A stretch of DNA of 64,000 nt, taken from contig NZ_NRQT01000013.1 of assembly GCF_004119455.1 (NCBI RefSeq), positions 1 to 64,000 on the forward strand. The letters run 5' to 3'. Below the pieces are notes generated by a model, which was given only the letters and a program-made list of their open reading frames with translations, was not told where the DNA came from and ran no database searches. This document shows, in pieces, positions 36,165 through 45,759 of the stretch. How positions within the stretch are numbered: position 1 is the first letter of the stretch; each line of letters opens with the position of its first letter. A program made the position numbers and the translations under genes. Origin of the DNA: Chryseobacterium sp. CH25. GTDB taxonomy: Bacteria; Bacteroidota; Bacteroidia; Flavobacteriales; Weeksellaceae.

Positions 36165-38099
36165 ATGAATTTAAAACTTCCAACCTTAGTTTCGGCTATT
36201 ACGGTTTTCTTTTTTACAGGAACTGTTTCAGCACAGGAAACTCCAAAGTATGATTATGTAGAAGCATTTAAACCATTCTTCTATCCTCAGACAGGTACGG
36301 AAACCCGCTCCGCGAGTGGACAACCGGGACATGCCTATTGGCAGAACTCAGCAGATTATCATTTGAATGTAAGTCTGAATGAAAGTAAAAAAGAGATTAC
36401 AGGTACCGCAGAAATTAAATATACCAATAACAGCCCGGATAAACTTGGTTTCCTTTGGTTACAGCTTGATCAGAACCTGTTTGCTAAAGATTCCCGCGGG
36501 AATGCTGTTGTTCCTTTATCCGGAAGTAGAAATGGAGCGCATGGAGAGACCTTAGATGGTGGATATACCATTAAATCTGTAAAACTTGATGGTAAAGAGG
36601 TAAAATACACAATTACCGATACAAGAATGCAGATTGACCTTCCTGTTGAACTGAAAGCAAGAGGAGGCGTTGCAAAAATAACTATAGAGTATTCTTTTAT
36701 TTCACCAGAATACGGATCTGACAGAATGGGAGTACAGGATACGAAAAACGGTAAAATCTTTACCATGGCACAATGGTACCCAAGAATGTGTGTGTATGAT
36801 GATGTTATGGGATGGAATACTCTTCCTTATGTAGGAGCTTCTGAGTTTTATCTGGAATATGGAGATATTACAGCTAATATTACGGTACCAGCCAATCATT
36901 ATGTAGTGGCATCAGGAGAACTTTTGAATGAAAATGAGGTATACAGTAAGGAGGAAACGAACAGATGGAATCAGGCCAGAAACAGTGATAAAACTGTAAT
37001 GATACGTCCGGAATCTGAAATCGGTAAAAATAAATCTTCAGGAACAAAAACCTGGAAGTTTAAAATTACACAGGCCCGTGATTTTGCCTGGGCATCATCC
37101 GCAGGTTTTATTTTAGATGCAGCGAGAATCAATCTTCCGAATGGTAAAAAATCATTAGCTATTTCTGCTTATCCAGTAGAAAGTGCAGGTGAAAAAGCAT
37201 GGGGAAGATCTACAGAATATACGAAAGCATCCATAGAGCATTATTCCAATAAATGGTATGGTTACACGTATCCGGCAGCAACCAATGTAGCAGGGAATGA
37301 AGGGGGAATGGAATATCCGGGAATTGTTTTCTGTCATATGAACTCTAAAGGAGCAGGACTTTGGGGTGTTACGGATCATGAATTCGGGCACAACTGGTTT
37401 CCAATGATTGTAGGATCTAATGAAAGGTTATTTGCCTGGATGGATGAAGGGTTTAATACATTTATCAACGGACTTTCAACAGATGCTTTTAATAAAGGTG
37501 AATATTCCCGAAAAAGAAATTTAGGACAGGGTGGAGATTTCTTTATGAATGATAAGCTGGAACCTATTATGGTAGGACCAGATAATATGAGTGAACGGAA
37601 TATTGCTGCTTTAGCCTATTACAAGCCTGGTGCTGGTTTATCCATTTTAAGAGAATCCATTCTGGGATCTGAAAAATTTGATAAAGCTTTCAGAACATAT
37701 ATTGATCGCTGGGCATTCAAACATCCTACTCCTTGGGATTTCTTTCATACGATGGAGAATGTTTCCGGTGAAGAGCTTACCTGGTTCTGGAGAGGATGGT
37801 TCTTCAATAAGTGGAAAATTGATCAGGCTGTGAAGAGTGCTCAATATATTGATGGAGATGCTAAAAAAGGAGTTCAGATCACTATTGAAAATATCGGACA
37901 ATTGCCGGTTCCTACTACTGTTCAATTGAATTTTGCAGACGGAACAGCTAAAAGTGTTAAAATACCTATCGAAGTCTGGAAGAGAAATACGGAATGGACT
38001 TTCAAAGTAGACTCAGATAAGGCAATAAAAGAAATCAAATTAGATCCGGATTCTCAGATCCCTGATGCTAATTTGAAAAATAACAGTTTAACACTGTAA
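36165..38099 (+). CDS. M1 family metallopeptidase
   Basis: 644 residues with a signal peptide (LVSAITVFFFTGTVSAQ). The M1 aminopeptidase fold has an N-terminal beta saddle (SLNESKKEITGTAEIKYTNNSPDKLGF), exopeptidase motif GGMEYPG (the GAMEN equivalent, about 385), zinc site HEFGHNW at about 405-411 and downstream ligand Glu in DEGFNTF (about 427). The C-terminus (about 560-644) is a small beta domain without a T9SS sorting signal. It removes N-terminal residues from peptides, probably in the periplasm. It is a paralog of the gene at 43858. Confidence 0.93.
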   Translation: MNLKLPTLVSAITVFFFTGTVSAQETPKYDYVEAFKPFFYPQTGTETRSASGQPGHAYWQNSADYHLNVSLNESKKEITGTAEIKYTNNSPDKLGFLWLQLDQNLFAKDSRGNAVVPLSGSRNGAHGETLDGGYTIKSVKLDGKEVKYTITDTRMQIDLPVELKARGGVAKITIEYSFISPEYGSDRMGVQDTKNGKIFTMAQWYPRMCVYDDVMGWNTLPYVGASEFYLEYGDITANITVPANHYVVASGELLNENEVYSKEETNRWNQARNSDKTVMIRPESEIGKNKSSGTKTWKFKITQARDFAWASSAGFILDAARINLPNGKKSLAISAYPVESAGEKAWGRSTEYTKASIEHYSNKWYGYTYPAATNVAGNEGGMEYPGIVFCHMNSKGAGLWGVTDHEFGHNWFPMIVGSNERLFAWMDEGFNTFINGLSTDAFNKGEYSRKRNLGQGGDFFMNDKLEPIMVGPDNMSERNIAALAYYKPGAGLSILRESILGSEKFDKAFRTYIDRWAFKHPTPWDFFHTMENVSGEELTWFWRGWFFNKWKIDQAVKSAQYIDGDAKKGVQITIENIGQLPVPTTVQLNFADGTAKSVKIPIEVWKRNTEWTFKVDSDKAIKEIKLDPDSQIPDANLKNNSLTL

Positions 38100-38132
38100 T
38101 TTTAAAAAATAATTTAACATTATTATCATATA

Positions 38133-38169
38133 AATAAGACTTCTCTCTGGCAGGGAAGTCTTATTTTTG
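38133..38169 (+). terminator. Terminator of the first M1 peptidase gene
   Basis: AATAAGACTTC / GAAGTCTTATT stem with an 11-nt loop and a T5 tail, ending just before the EEP gene. Confidence 0.85.
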
Positions 38170-38190
38170 TCTCAAATTGATAAAATAATT

Positions 38191-39018
38191 ATGAATTTCA
38201 GATTTTCAATAGTGTTCCTGATGTTGTTTGCATGGGGATTTTCACAGGACCTTACGGTAATGAGTTTTAATATCAGGCTGAATGTTGCTTCAGACAAAGA
38301 AAATGCATGGCCGGAGAGAAGGCAGGATGTTGCTGATTTATTAACCTACTACCATCCTGATTATTTTGGGGTTCAGGAAGCGCTTCCTGAGCAGATGAAG
38401 GATATTAAAAACGGATTGAATAACTACAATTATATTGGCGTAGGAAGAGATGATGGTAAAGAAAAAGGAGAATTTTCTGCTATTTTTTATGATACCCAAA
38501 GATTGGAAGTAATAAAATCAGGGACGTTCTGGTTGTCTGAAACTCCGGAGAAGCCTTCAAAAGGCTGGGATGCTGCATTGAACAGAATCTGTAGCTATGC
38601 CGTTTTTAAAGATAAAACATCCAAGAAAGAATTCCTTGCGATGAACCTTCATTTCGATCATATTGGAAATGTAGCGAGAGTAAAATCCTCAGAACTGATT
38701 TTGAAAAAAATCAAAGAACTTAATCCAAAGAATCTGCCTGTAACCGTAAGCGGAGATTTTAACCTTACAGATGATACAGAACCTGTGAAAATTCTTTCAC
38801 AAAATATGAAGGATACTTTCTATCATTCGGAAACGAAGCATTATGGACCTGTAGGAACTTTTACTGCGTTCAATGTTAACGAAGTACCTAAGGAAAGAAT
38901 CGACTATATTTTTACAAACGGCTTTAAGATAAGATCTCATCGCCATATCAATGACAGAAGAGAGAATCTCCTTTATCCATCGGATCATTTTCCGGTTATT
39001 GTGAAGCTTTCTTTTTAA
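38191..39018 (+). CDS. Exported endonuclease/exonuclease/phosphatase (EEP) family protein
   Basis: 275 residues. The ATG at 38191 opens a signal peptide (FSIVFLMLFAWGFSQ); an upstream TTG at 38167 falls in the preceding terminator. The EEP fold shows MSFNIRLN (metal Asn), GVQEA (metal Glu), NLHFDHIGNVAR (catalytic His region), GDFNLTDD, RIDYIF and SDHFPV. The family includes DNase I, sphingomyelinase and inositol phosphatases. The substrate here is unknown, but export suggests a nutrient-scavenging phosphodiesterase. It is convergent with a response regulator gene only 3 bp away. Confidence 0.9.
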   Translation: MNFRFSIVFLMLFAWGFSQDLTVMSFNIRLNVASDKENAWPERRQDVADLLTYYHPDYFGVQEALPEQMKDIKNGLNNYNYIGVGRDDGKEKGEFSAIFYDTQRLEVIKSGTFWLSETPEKPSKGWDAALNRICSYAVFKDKTSKKEFLAMNLHFDHIGNVARVKSSELILKKIKELNPKNLPVTVSGDFNLTDDTEPVKILSQNMKDTFYHSETKHYGPVGTFTAFNVNEVPKERIDYIFTNGFKIRSHRHINDRRENLLYPSDHFPVIVKLSF

Positions 39019-39021
39019 GAA

Positions 39022-39708
39022 TTAGTTGGTCGGAAAATCAATTTCAAATCCAATTCCTCTGAGGGATTGGATTTTTACTTTCGGGTCACTACTGAAATAT
39101 TTGCGTAGCCTGCTGATAAACACATCAAGGCTTCTTCCTGTAAAATAATCATTGGTTTCCCACAGGCTATCCAGAATATCATTCCTTGTAATGGTAGAAT
39201 GATTGTGTTTCAGAAGATATAAGAGTAATTCCTGTTCACGGACCGTCATACGTACATCTCCGTTAGGATGGGATAAAAGAAGTTTTTGAGTGTCTAAAGA
39301 ATAGTTTCCGATCTTCAGTTGAGGTTCCATCACAGGAGGTAATGTTCTTTTCAGAATGTTTCTGATTCTCAGTACCAGTTCTTCCGGATCGCATGGTTTT
39401 GAAATATAATCATCTGCACCTATTTTTAACCCGGTTAAACGGTCAATTTTCTGGTTCTTTGCAGTTAAGAATAAAAGTGGAAAGTTGCTGTGTTCTTTTA
39501 ATATCATTTTTGCAAGAGAGAAACCGTCAATATTGGGCATCATCACATCCAGAATACCCATTTGAAAAGGAAAATCAGTAGAAAGAAGCGGGATAATATC
39601 CTCAGGATTCTGAAACCAGCTGATGTCAAAATCTTCCAGTTCAAGATATTGTTTAAGGATCATTCCGAAATCGGAGTCGTCTTCTGCCAGTAAAATTTTA
39701 GTTTTCAT
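39022..39708 (-). CDS. OmpR/PhoB-family response regulator
   Basis: 228 residues. The receiver pocket is EDD (9-11), the phospho-acceptor D54 is in GILDVMMPN, and the conserved Lys is in ISKPCD. The winged-helix DNA-binding domain from about 130 has MTVREQELLLYLLKHNHSTITRNDILDSLWE and SRLRKYF. It is closely similar in layout to the regulator at 32479. It overlaps the kinase gene by 11 bp and ends 3 bp from the convergent EEP gene, with no terminator visible between. Confidence 0.93.
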   Translation of the reverse strand: MKTKILLAEDDSDFGMILKQYLELEDFDISWFQNPEDIIPLLSTDFPFQMGILDVMMPNIDGFSLAKMILKEHSNFPLLFLTAKNQKIDRLTGLKIGADDYISKPCDPEELVLRIRNILKRTLPPVMEPQLKIGNYSLDTQKLLLSHPNGDVRMTVREQELLLYLLKHNHSTITRNDILDSLWETNDYFTGRSLDVFISRLRKYFSSDPKVKIQSLRGIGFEIDFPTN

Positions 39709-41017
39709 AAGGAATGGTTATTTTAAAGGTACTTCCGGCGCCTGGCTGGCTGGATACATCCACTTTGCCGTGGTAGGATGTAATAATTTCTTTTACAAAA
39801 TAAAGCCCAAGCCCAAGCCCTTTGCTGTTGTGAATATTATTAGCCTGTATTCTGTAGAATTTTTCAAAGATATTTTTCAGTTCTTTACTTTCCATGCCCT
39901 GCCCATTATCGGAAACTACAATTTTCAGTTGCTGAGCAGAATTTCCGGTAATAACTGTAACAACGGAAGCCCCATATTTTATACTGTTTTCACAGAGATT
40001 CTTTACTACTGTTTCCATGAGGTTTTTATCAAAAGGAAGCTGGCTGGAAATTGTATTTTCAAACTTAAAATCTACCTGTGGATAGGTGAAGGCAAGGTCC
40101 TGAATAAAAAAGTCCCAATTTTCAGGTTGTATAGCCGTCATTTCTTCCGGGGTTTCATCCTTATGCAGTTGCAGCATCAGGCTTTCCAATCTTGAAATTT
40201 GTCGGTCAATCAGTGGAAGAGTATCAGGATTCCATCCCTTTTTAAGGGTTTTAGATGCTATTTTTAAGGTGGCTATCGGAGTTTTAAACTCGTGGGAAAT
40301 GTTATCCACAACAGTGTGGAGAACTTTAACCTGTTTTTGTTGCCGGATGAGGTTCTTTACTGTGAAAATATACAATACAAGAACACTTGCAAGCAGAATA
40401 ATACAGCAAATGATTAATAAAATGATTTCTCTGAAAACGAGACTTTTTATATTTTTAATTTCAATCTCTGTTTGGGTATCAACATGGAATGAATCCATAT
40501 TATTAATCGTTTTTTTTCCTGTAGATTCCTGTGTGGATGACGTTCTCCAGGTTCCGATACTGGTAATAGCTGCTTTTCTGACTTTATCTTTTGTCTCGTA
40601 TATGGTGACCGGCTGCTGTATAAGCCTGATGCTGTCAGGAAGATGGAGAAGCTGGATATATTGAATTCTTACACAGATGATATAACCGTCTTTTTTTCGG
40701 CGCTCATTGATATAAGCGGTTAAATTCTTACCAGAATATTTTTTTTCATGGACTAAATATTTTAAAAAATCCTCTTTGTTAAGCTTTTTGTGATAGTATT
40801 TGATAATATTCTTTTGCAGAGAATCATCTTTTGAATCTTTTGCAGAATGATTGTTCACCACTTGATCTGTATAGACGGAAATACCCTGATCCATGGATCT
40901 GTATATTTCTCTTTCTTTAACCTGGTATGTTTTGTAGATGAAATAAACCTGAATTCCAAGCAATAAGAGGAAGAGCGTGGTGAAAATATAAATCAGGTTT
41001 TTGTTATTAGGTATCAT
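39698..41017 (-). CDS. Sensor histidine kinase
   Basis: 439 residues. The membrane helices are about 8-28 and 196-218, with a periplasmic sensor of about 165 residues between them. HisKA box VDNISHEFKTPIATL has H242. HATPase motifs are NLCENSIKYG, DNGQGMES and GLGLGLYFVKE. It is the partner of the overlapping downstream regulator. It is transcribed divergently from the outer-membrane barrel gene at 41229, across a region with five TTAAC repeats. The sensed signal is unknown. Confidence 0.93.
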   Translation of the reverse strand: MIPNNKNLIYIFTTLFLLLLGIQVYFIYKTYQVKEREIYRSMDQGISVYTDQVVNNHSAKDSKDDSLQKNIIKYYHKKLNKEDFLKYLVHEKKYSGKNLTAYINERRKKDGYIICVRIQYIQLLHLPDSIRLIQQPVTIYETKDKVRKAAITSIGTWRTSSTQESTGKKTINNMDSFHVDTQTEIEIKNIKSLVFREIILLIICCIILLASVLVLYIFTVKNLIRQQKQVKVLHTVVDNISHEFKTPIATLKIASKTLKKGWNPDTLPLIDRQISRLESLMLQLHKDETPEEMTAIQPENWDFFIQDLAFTYPQVDFKFENTISSQLPFDKNLMETVVKNLCENSIKYGASVVTVITGNSAQQLKIVVSDNGQGMESKELKNIFEKFYRIQANNIHNSKGLGLGLYFVKEIITSYHGKVDVSSQPGAGSTFKITIPYEN

Positions 41018-41066
41018 CGAAACAAAGATAAAACTTTCGTATTGTACTTAAATCGAATTTTTATCA

Positions 41067-41140
41067 TTAACATTCTGTTAACCTTATGTTTTGAAGATAA
41101 AGCAAAAAAGACGTTAACCCATCATTAACCTTCCGTTAAC
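41067..41140. promoter_or_regulatory. Array of five TTAAC repeats with 11-bp period
   Basis: TTAAC lies at 41067, 41078, 41114, 41125 and 41136. Spacings inside the two groups are exactly 11 bp. This is the geometry expected for tandem binding of an OmpR-type regulator dimer. The array sits between the kinase-regulator operon and the divergent outer-membrane barrel gene. Confidence 0.6.
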
Positions 41141-41228
41141 CGAAATTCTCCTGCTCAATATAGAATTTTGTCCTGTAAAAACAAGGTTTAGTCCTGTTTT
41201 ACATCATTCTTATTTTAAAAATGTAATC

Positions 41229-43598
41229 ATGAATAAAACTCTTCTTTTTCTGTGTCTTCCTATGATGATGCTGGCTCAAAAACAAAAAATTGCAGGAACG
41301 GTAATGAATACCGAAAATGAAAAACTTTCAGCAGTAAGTGTAGCCTTGTACAACTCCAAAAATGAATTAATGAAAGAGTTAAAGACTGATGGTAGTGGAG
41401 GTTTTATCCTGGAAGGAATTGAAGAACAAAATGTGAAGTTGGTGGTAAAAAACAACGGATATTCCTTATTTGAAAAGAATGTTGATCTGGAAAAACCTGA
41501 AGCTTTACAGATCATTCTCAGAAAAGAAACGCAGGAAATAGAAGGAATTGTAATGACGAAAGGTAAACCACTGGTGAAAAGAAAAGTGGATCGTCTGGAA
41601 TTTAATGTGGAAAACAGCAACATTTCATCACTTAATGCATGGGAAATTTTAAAGAAGACCCCAAGTGTTACGGTAAATAATAATGTGCTGGCTGTGAAAG
41701 GAAGTACAGGAATTCTGGTCACGATTAATGATAAAAAAGTGATGCTGACTGGTGATGAACTTAAAAATATTCTGGAAAATACGCAGGGAGATGAGGTAAA
41801 ATCTATAGAAGTTATTACCAATCCACCTGCAAAATATGAAGCTTCAGGAAGTGCTGTACTGAATATTGTGATGAAAAAGAACAAGATTGAAGGCTATCGT
41901 GGAATTCTGTCTTCAAAATATATTCAAACACAGTATGCAAAAGCAGTTTTCGGATTGTCGCAATATTATAAGAAAGATAAGCTTTCCGTTATGGCAAGCT
42001 ACTACAAGGGAATGGGAACTTATTTCCGTGAAGGAACTGATTATGTAAATTATTCCGAAAGTCAGACCCGATGGATAAGTACAATGAACAGGAAGGATAA
42101 AAACACTAACCAGAATACCCTGAATTTTAATGTGGAATATGAGCTGGACAGCTTGACCAGCCTAAGCCTCAACTATTCAGGGTATTTTTCTCCAAAATCT
42201 CATGGGATTTATGATGTGCCTACATTAATTTATAACAATCAAAATGTTGTAGAATCTCATTATAGAACATTGAACGATCATGAATCAAGCTCCATAAATA
42301 ATTCAGTAAGTTTTCAGATAGACCGGAAACTGAATAAAAAAAGTAGCCTTTCTTGGATCAACTACTTTACAGGAAATAACGGAGATAAATACCAGAATGT
42401 AACCACTTATCTGGATTTTGCAGGTCAGTCTCCAAGAGAAGAACATTTTTTAACTCAGAATAAAGCAGATGTGAAGCTGTATTCTACCCAATTAGACTAT
42501 CAATGGAAAGATGATAAGCTGGAATTTGAATCCGGAGCGAAATACAGCTTTGTGAAAACAAACAGTACACTTGATTTCTCGGATAATGAAAATGGATTAA
42601 TGGAATTCAGACCTGAAAAAAGTAGTGTTTTTGATTATAAAGAATATAATTTTGCCCTGTATTCTTCACTATCTTATCATATTGGAAAATGGAATTTCAA
42701 AGGAGGACTTCGTGCAGAGATGACAGATCTTGAAGGAATTGTTTCTGAACCTTATAACTTTAATAAAAATAATTACTGGAGCTTTTTCCCAACTTTCTAT
42801 GCTCAGTATACCACAGAAAATAAGCATGAGTTTGGGTTTTCTTATGGAAAAAGAATCAGTAGACCCGCTTACTCGTGGTTGAATCCTGCAAAGTCTTATT
42901 ACAATCTGTTTTCCTATTTTCAAGGAGATCCTCAGCTAAAAGCAACGATTATCCATAATCTTAATCTATCATATTCCTGGAAAGACTGGCATCTTGATCT
43001 CTATTACCGCAAAGAGCTATTTCCAGCAATGGAAATCTCATATCAGGTACCTGAAACCAATAATGTTGTCTATAATTTTACCAATATCGAGAAAGGACAG
43101 GCTTTTGGAGCAAGTCTATATAAAAATTTTCAAATAAAACCCTGGTGGAATATAGTGCTTTCTCAAAATCTTGAGCATAATGAGAATTATTTCAATGGAG
43201 TAGACGGAATATTGCATCAGAATAAAGTCTGGAATTGGGTGTCTGATATTTCTACCAGCTTTACTTTGGACAAAAGCAGCGACTGGAAAATGGAAGTAGG
43301 GCATCAGTACTTCTCTTCAGGAATACAGGGGCCTTTCAGGATTTCCAGCAATTGGTCTGCCTATTTTGCAATGAATAGAAAATTCTTCAATAAAAAACTG
43401 GAGGTTGCATTAGTTGTGAAAGATATTTTCAGAACCACGCGCCAGAAGGTGGCTACTCAATATGCCAATCAGGATAATTATTTCCTGGATTATACAGATA
43501 CTCAGGGATTCACATTATCATTGAAGTATAATTTTGGAAATCAATCTGTGAAGAATGCCAAAACGATAAAAAAGACATCAGAAGCAGATAGACTTTAA
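41229..43598 (+). CDS. Outer membrane beta-barrel family protein (TonB-receptor-like)
   Basis: 789 residues with a short signal peptide (LLFLCLPMMMLAQ). The N-terminal carboxypeptidase-like domain (about 20-95) starts KIAGTVMNTENEKLSAVSVALYN. A plug-like domain (about 105-215) has RKVDRLEFNVENS, AWEILKKTPSV and IEVITNPPAKYEASGSAVLNIVMKK. The barrel (about 225-789) is of the OMP_b-brl_3 type, with RISRPAYSWLNPAKSYYN and a terminal TLSLKYNFG strand. No SusD partner is adjacent, so it is not a classical SusCD pair. It is probably regulated by the divergent two-component system. Confidence 0.9.
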   Translation: MNKTLLFLCLPMMMLAQKQKIAGTVMNTENEKLSAVSVALYNSKNELMKELKTDGSGGFILEGIEEQNVKLVVKNNGYSLFEKNVDLEKPEALQIILRKETQEIEGIVMTKGKPLVKRKVDRLEFNVENSNISSLNAWEILKKTPSVTVNNNVLAVKGSTGILVTINDKKVMLTGDELKNILENTQGDEVKSIEVITNPPAKYEASGSAVLNIVMKKNKIEGYRGILSSKYIQTQYAKAVFGLSQYYKKDKLSVMASYYKGMGTYFREGTDYVNYSESQTRWISTMNRKDKNTNQNTLNFNVEYELDSLTSLSLNYSGYFSPKSHGIYDVPTLIYNNQNVVESHYRTLNDHESSSINNSVSFQIDRKLNKKSSLSWINYFTGNNGDKYQNVTTYLDFAGQSPREEHFLTQNKADVKLYSTQLDYQWKDDKLEFESGAKYSFVKTNSTLDFSDNENGLMEFRPEKSSVFDYKEYNFALYSSLSYHIGKWNFKGGLRAEMTDLEGIVSEPYNFNKNNYWSFFPTFYAQYTTENKHEFGFSYGKRISRPAYSWLNPAKSYYNLFSYFQGDPQLKATIIHNLNLSYSWKDWHLDLYYRKELFPAMEISYQVPETNNVVYNFTNIEKGQAFGASLYKNFQIKPWWNIVLSQNLEHNENYFNGVDGILHQNKVWNWVSDISTSFTLDKSSDWKMEVGHQYFSSGIQGPFRISSNWSAYFAMNRKFFNKKLEVALVVKDIFRTTRQKVATQYANQDNYFLDYTDTQGFTLSLKYNFGNQSVKNAKTIKKTSEADRL

Positions 43599-43857
43599 CG
43601 CGAATTCAGGGCAAGGAAACTAGGATTGAAGGCTGGAAGCTACTTTTAGTTATAATGATTTCACTCTATAATTAAATTAAAAAGAGGAAATAGCGTTGTT
43701 TATAACTTTTATAATTTCCTGCTTTCATCTCCTGGTTTCAACCTTTTTAGAATATTTTAAATAAAAAACTAATTATTATAAAACATTATTGTAGAAGAAA
43801 TTATCGCCTGGTGTTACATTTTCGCTATTTTTGATACTTATCTAAAAATAGATTATT
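43599..43857. other. Intergenic region with weak dyad
   Basis: No coding sequence seen. GGATTGAAGGCTGGAAGC near 43622-43640 and CTGCTTTCATCTCCTGG near 43720-43736 form an imperfect inverted pair around an AT-rich centre. It may be a dispersed intergenic repeat. Confidence 0.35.
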
Positions 43858-45723
43858 ATGAAGAGAATTTTTTCCGGAATGCTGGTGGTAGTTTCATTAC
43901 TGCAACTTTCTGCTCAGGAATTGTATATGCCGAGAAATATAAAAAATGCTTATGAAAGAGGAACCCGTAATATTTCCGGAGCACCAGGTAAAAACTACTG
44001 GCAGAATAAAGGAATTTACAATGTAGATGTAAAAGTAGACGCTAATACAAAAACTGTTTCCGGAAAAGAAACCATTGTTTATACTAATAACAGTCCGGAT
44101 AATCTCAATGAACTGGCAATTAGATTCGTTAATAATTTACACAAACCACAGTCTCCCAGATCCGGGTCTGTTTCTAAAGACTTCCTGTCAACAGGGCTTA
44201 AGATTAAATCATTTATTGTAAATGGTGAAAAATATAACATCAATAGTGATGATTGGGGTACCGTTGAAAAAGTACAATTGAAATCAGCTCTAAAATCAAA
44301 GTCAAAAGCTGAGGTTAAAATTGAATGGGAATACCCACTTTCTGTACAAAGTGGGAGAGAAGGGCAGATTGATCCTGAAACATTCTATGTAGCCTATTCT
44401 TTCCCTAGAATTTCTGTATACGATGATTATAACGGATGGGATATGCTTCCACATTCCGACAGACAGGAGTTTTATAATGACTTTAATGATTATAGTTTTG
44501 CGATTACAGCACCAAAAAACTATGTAGTATGGGCAACCGGAGACTTCCTGAATCCGGAAGCAGTTCTTCAGCCGGAATATTTAAAAAGATATAAAGCTTC
44601 ATTGAAAAGTGATAAGCTGATGCATATCGCTACAGAGCAGGAAATGAAATCCGGAAAAGTAACCCAACAGAATAAATGGAATGTCTGGAAATTTAAAGCC
44701 AGTCATATTACAGATTTTTGTTTTGCATTGAGTAATCATTATGTATGGGATGCTGCCAGTGTGCAGCTGAAAACCAAAAGAGCAAGCGTTCAGGCTGGAT
44801 ATAATGCCGGAGCAAAAGACTTTGAACATTATGTAGACTGGATGCGCTATAACCTGGATTGGTTTTCCAAAAACTGGCCGGGAGTAGAATATCCTTATAA
44901 TGTAATGACGGCTATTCAAGGCTATGCAGATATGGAATATCCTATGATGATTAATGATACCAGTATTCCGGATGACCTTCAGGATGCCAGACTTACAGCA
45001 GATCATGAAATTGCACATACCTATTTCCCTTTTTATATGGGAATTAACGAAACCAGATATGCCTTTATGGATGAAGGCTGGGCAACTACTTTAGAATATT
45101 TAATTGGGATTGATGAAAATGGCGAAGAGAAAGCGAAAGAATTTTATAAAAATTTCCGGGTAAAAAAATGGATCAATGATCCGTCAGCAGAACAGGATCA
45201 GCCAATCATTACAATGAGTACACAGGTAAGTGGCTCAGGATACGGAAACAATTCATATGTGAAAGCATCACTGTCTTATCTTGCATTAAAAGATTATCTG
45301 GGTGATGAATTATTTAAGAAAGCATTACATCACTATATGGACAACTGGAATGGAAAACATCCGGTGCCATGGGATTATTTCAACTCAATGAACACGGGTT
45401 CCGGAAAAAACCTGAACTGGTTCTTCCAGAATTGGTTCTATACCAATAATTATATTGATTTAAAAGTAGCTGGAACCTCACAAATGAACGATTTGCTTAC
45501 TGTAAATGTAGCTAATGTTGGTGGATTTGCTATTCCGTTTGATGCGGTTCTTTCGTATGAAGACGGGACTACAGAGAAACTGCATTTTTCACCTTCTGTT
45601 TGGGAGAAAGATCAAAAATTAACAGATCTTGTCATTCCGATTAAGAAAAAAGTAAAATCTGTAAAACTGGATGGAGATCTCTTTATGGATTACACCCCGG
45701 AAGATAACAGTAAAACTTTATAA
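43858..45723 (+). CDS. M1 family metallopeptidase (second)
   Basis: 621 residues with a signal peptide (MLVVVSLLQLSAQ). M1 layout: N-terminal beta domain with VDVKVDANTKTVSGKETIVYTNNSPDNLNEL, a YADMEYPMM segment at the GAMEN position, zinc motif HEIAHTYFPF (H383, H387) and DEGWATTLE with the third ligand near 406. The C-terminal beta domain has no sorting signal. It is a clear paralog of the peptidase at 36165 (shared YWQN, YTNNSPD, DEGW/F, HPxPWDYF/DFF) but diverged. Export suggests periplasmic peptide trimming. Confidence 0.93.
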   Translation: MKRIFSGMLVVVSLLQLSAQELYMPRNIKNAYERGTRNISGAPGKNYWQNKGIYNVDVKVDANTKTVSGKETIVYTNNSPDNLNELAIRFVNNLHKPQSPRSGSVSKDFLSTGLKIKSFIVNGEKYNINSDDWGTVEKVQLKSALKSKSKAEVKIEWEYPLSVQSGREGQIDPETFYVAYSFPRISVYDDYNGWDMLPHSDRQEFYNDFNDYSFAITAPKNYVVWATGDFLNPEAVLQPEYLKRYKASLKSDKLMHIATEQEMKSGKVTQQNKWNVWKFKASHITDFCFALSNHYVWDAASVQLKTKRASVQAGYNAGAKDFEHYVDWMRYNLDWFSKNWPGVEYPYNVMTAIQGYADMEYPMMINDTSIPDDLQDARLTADHEIAHTYFPFYMGINETRYAFMDEGWATTLEYLIGIDENGEEKAKEFYKNFRVKKWINDPSAEQDQPIITMSTQVSGSGYGNNSYVKASLSYLALKDYLGDELFKKALHHYMDNWNGKHPVPWDYFNSMNTGSGKNLNWFFQNWFYTNNYIDLKVAGTSQMNDLLTVNVANVGGFAIPFDAVLSYEDGTTEKLHFSPSVWEKDQKLTDLVIPIKKKVKSVKLDGDLFMDYTPEDNSKTL

Positions 45724-45727
45724 AAGT

Positions 45728-45756
45728 AAAAGCCTTCAGAATCTGAAGGCTTTTTT
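45728..45756. terminator. Bidirectional terminator
   Basis: A 13-bp stem AAAAGCCTTCAGA / TCTGAAGGCTTTT with T- and A-runs lies between the convergent M1 peptidase and PAP2 genes. Confidence 0.9.
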
Positions 45757-45759
45757 ATT

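Noticed and set aside
39501..40195. 190-codon plus-strand frame opposite the regulator and kinase
   Set aside because: Antisense to two well-defined genes, with no protein-like motifs.
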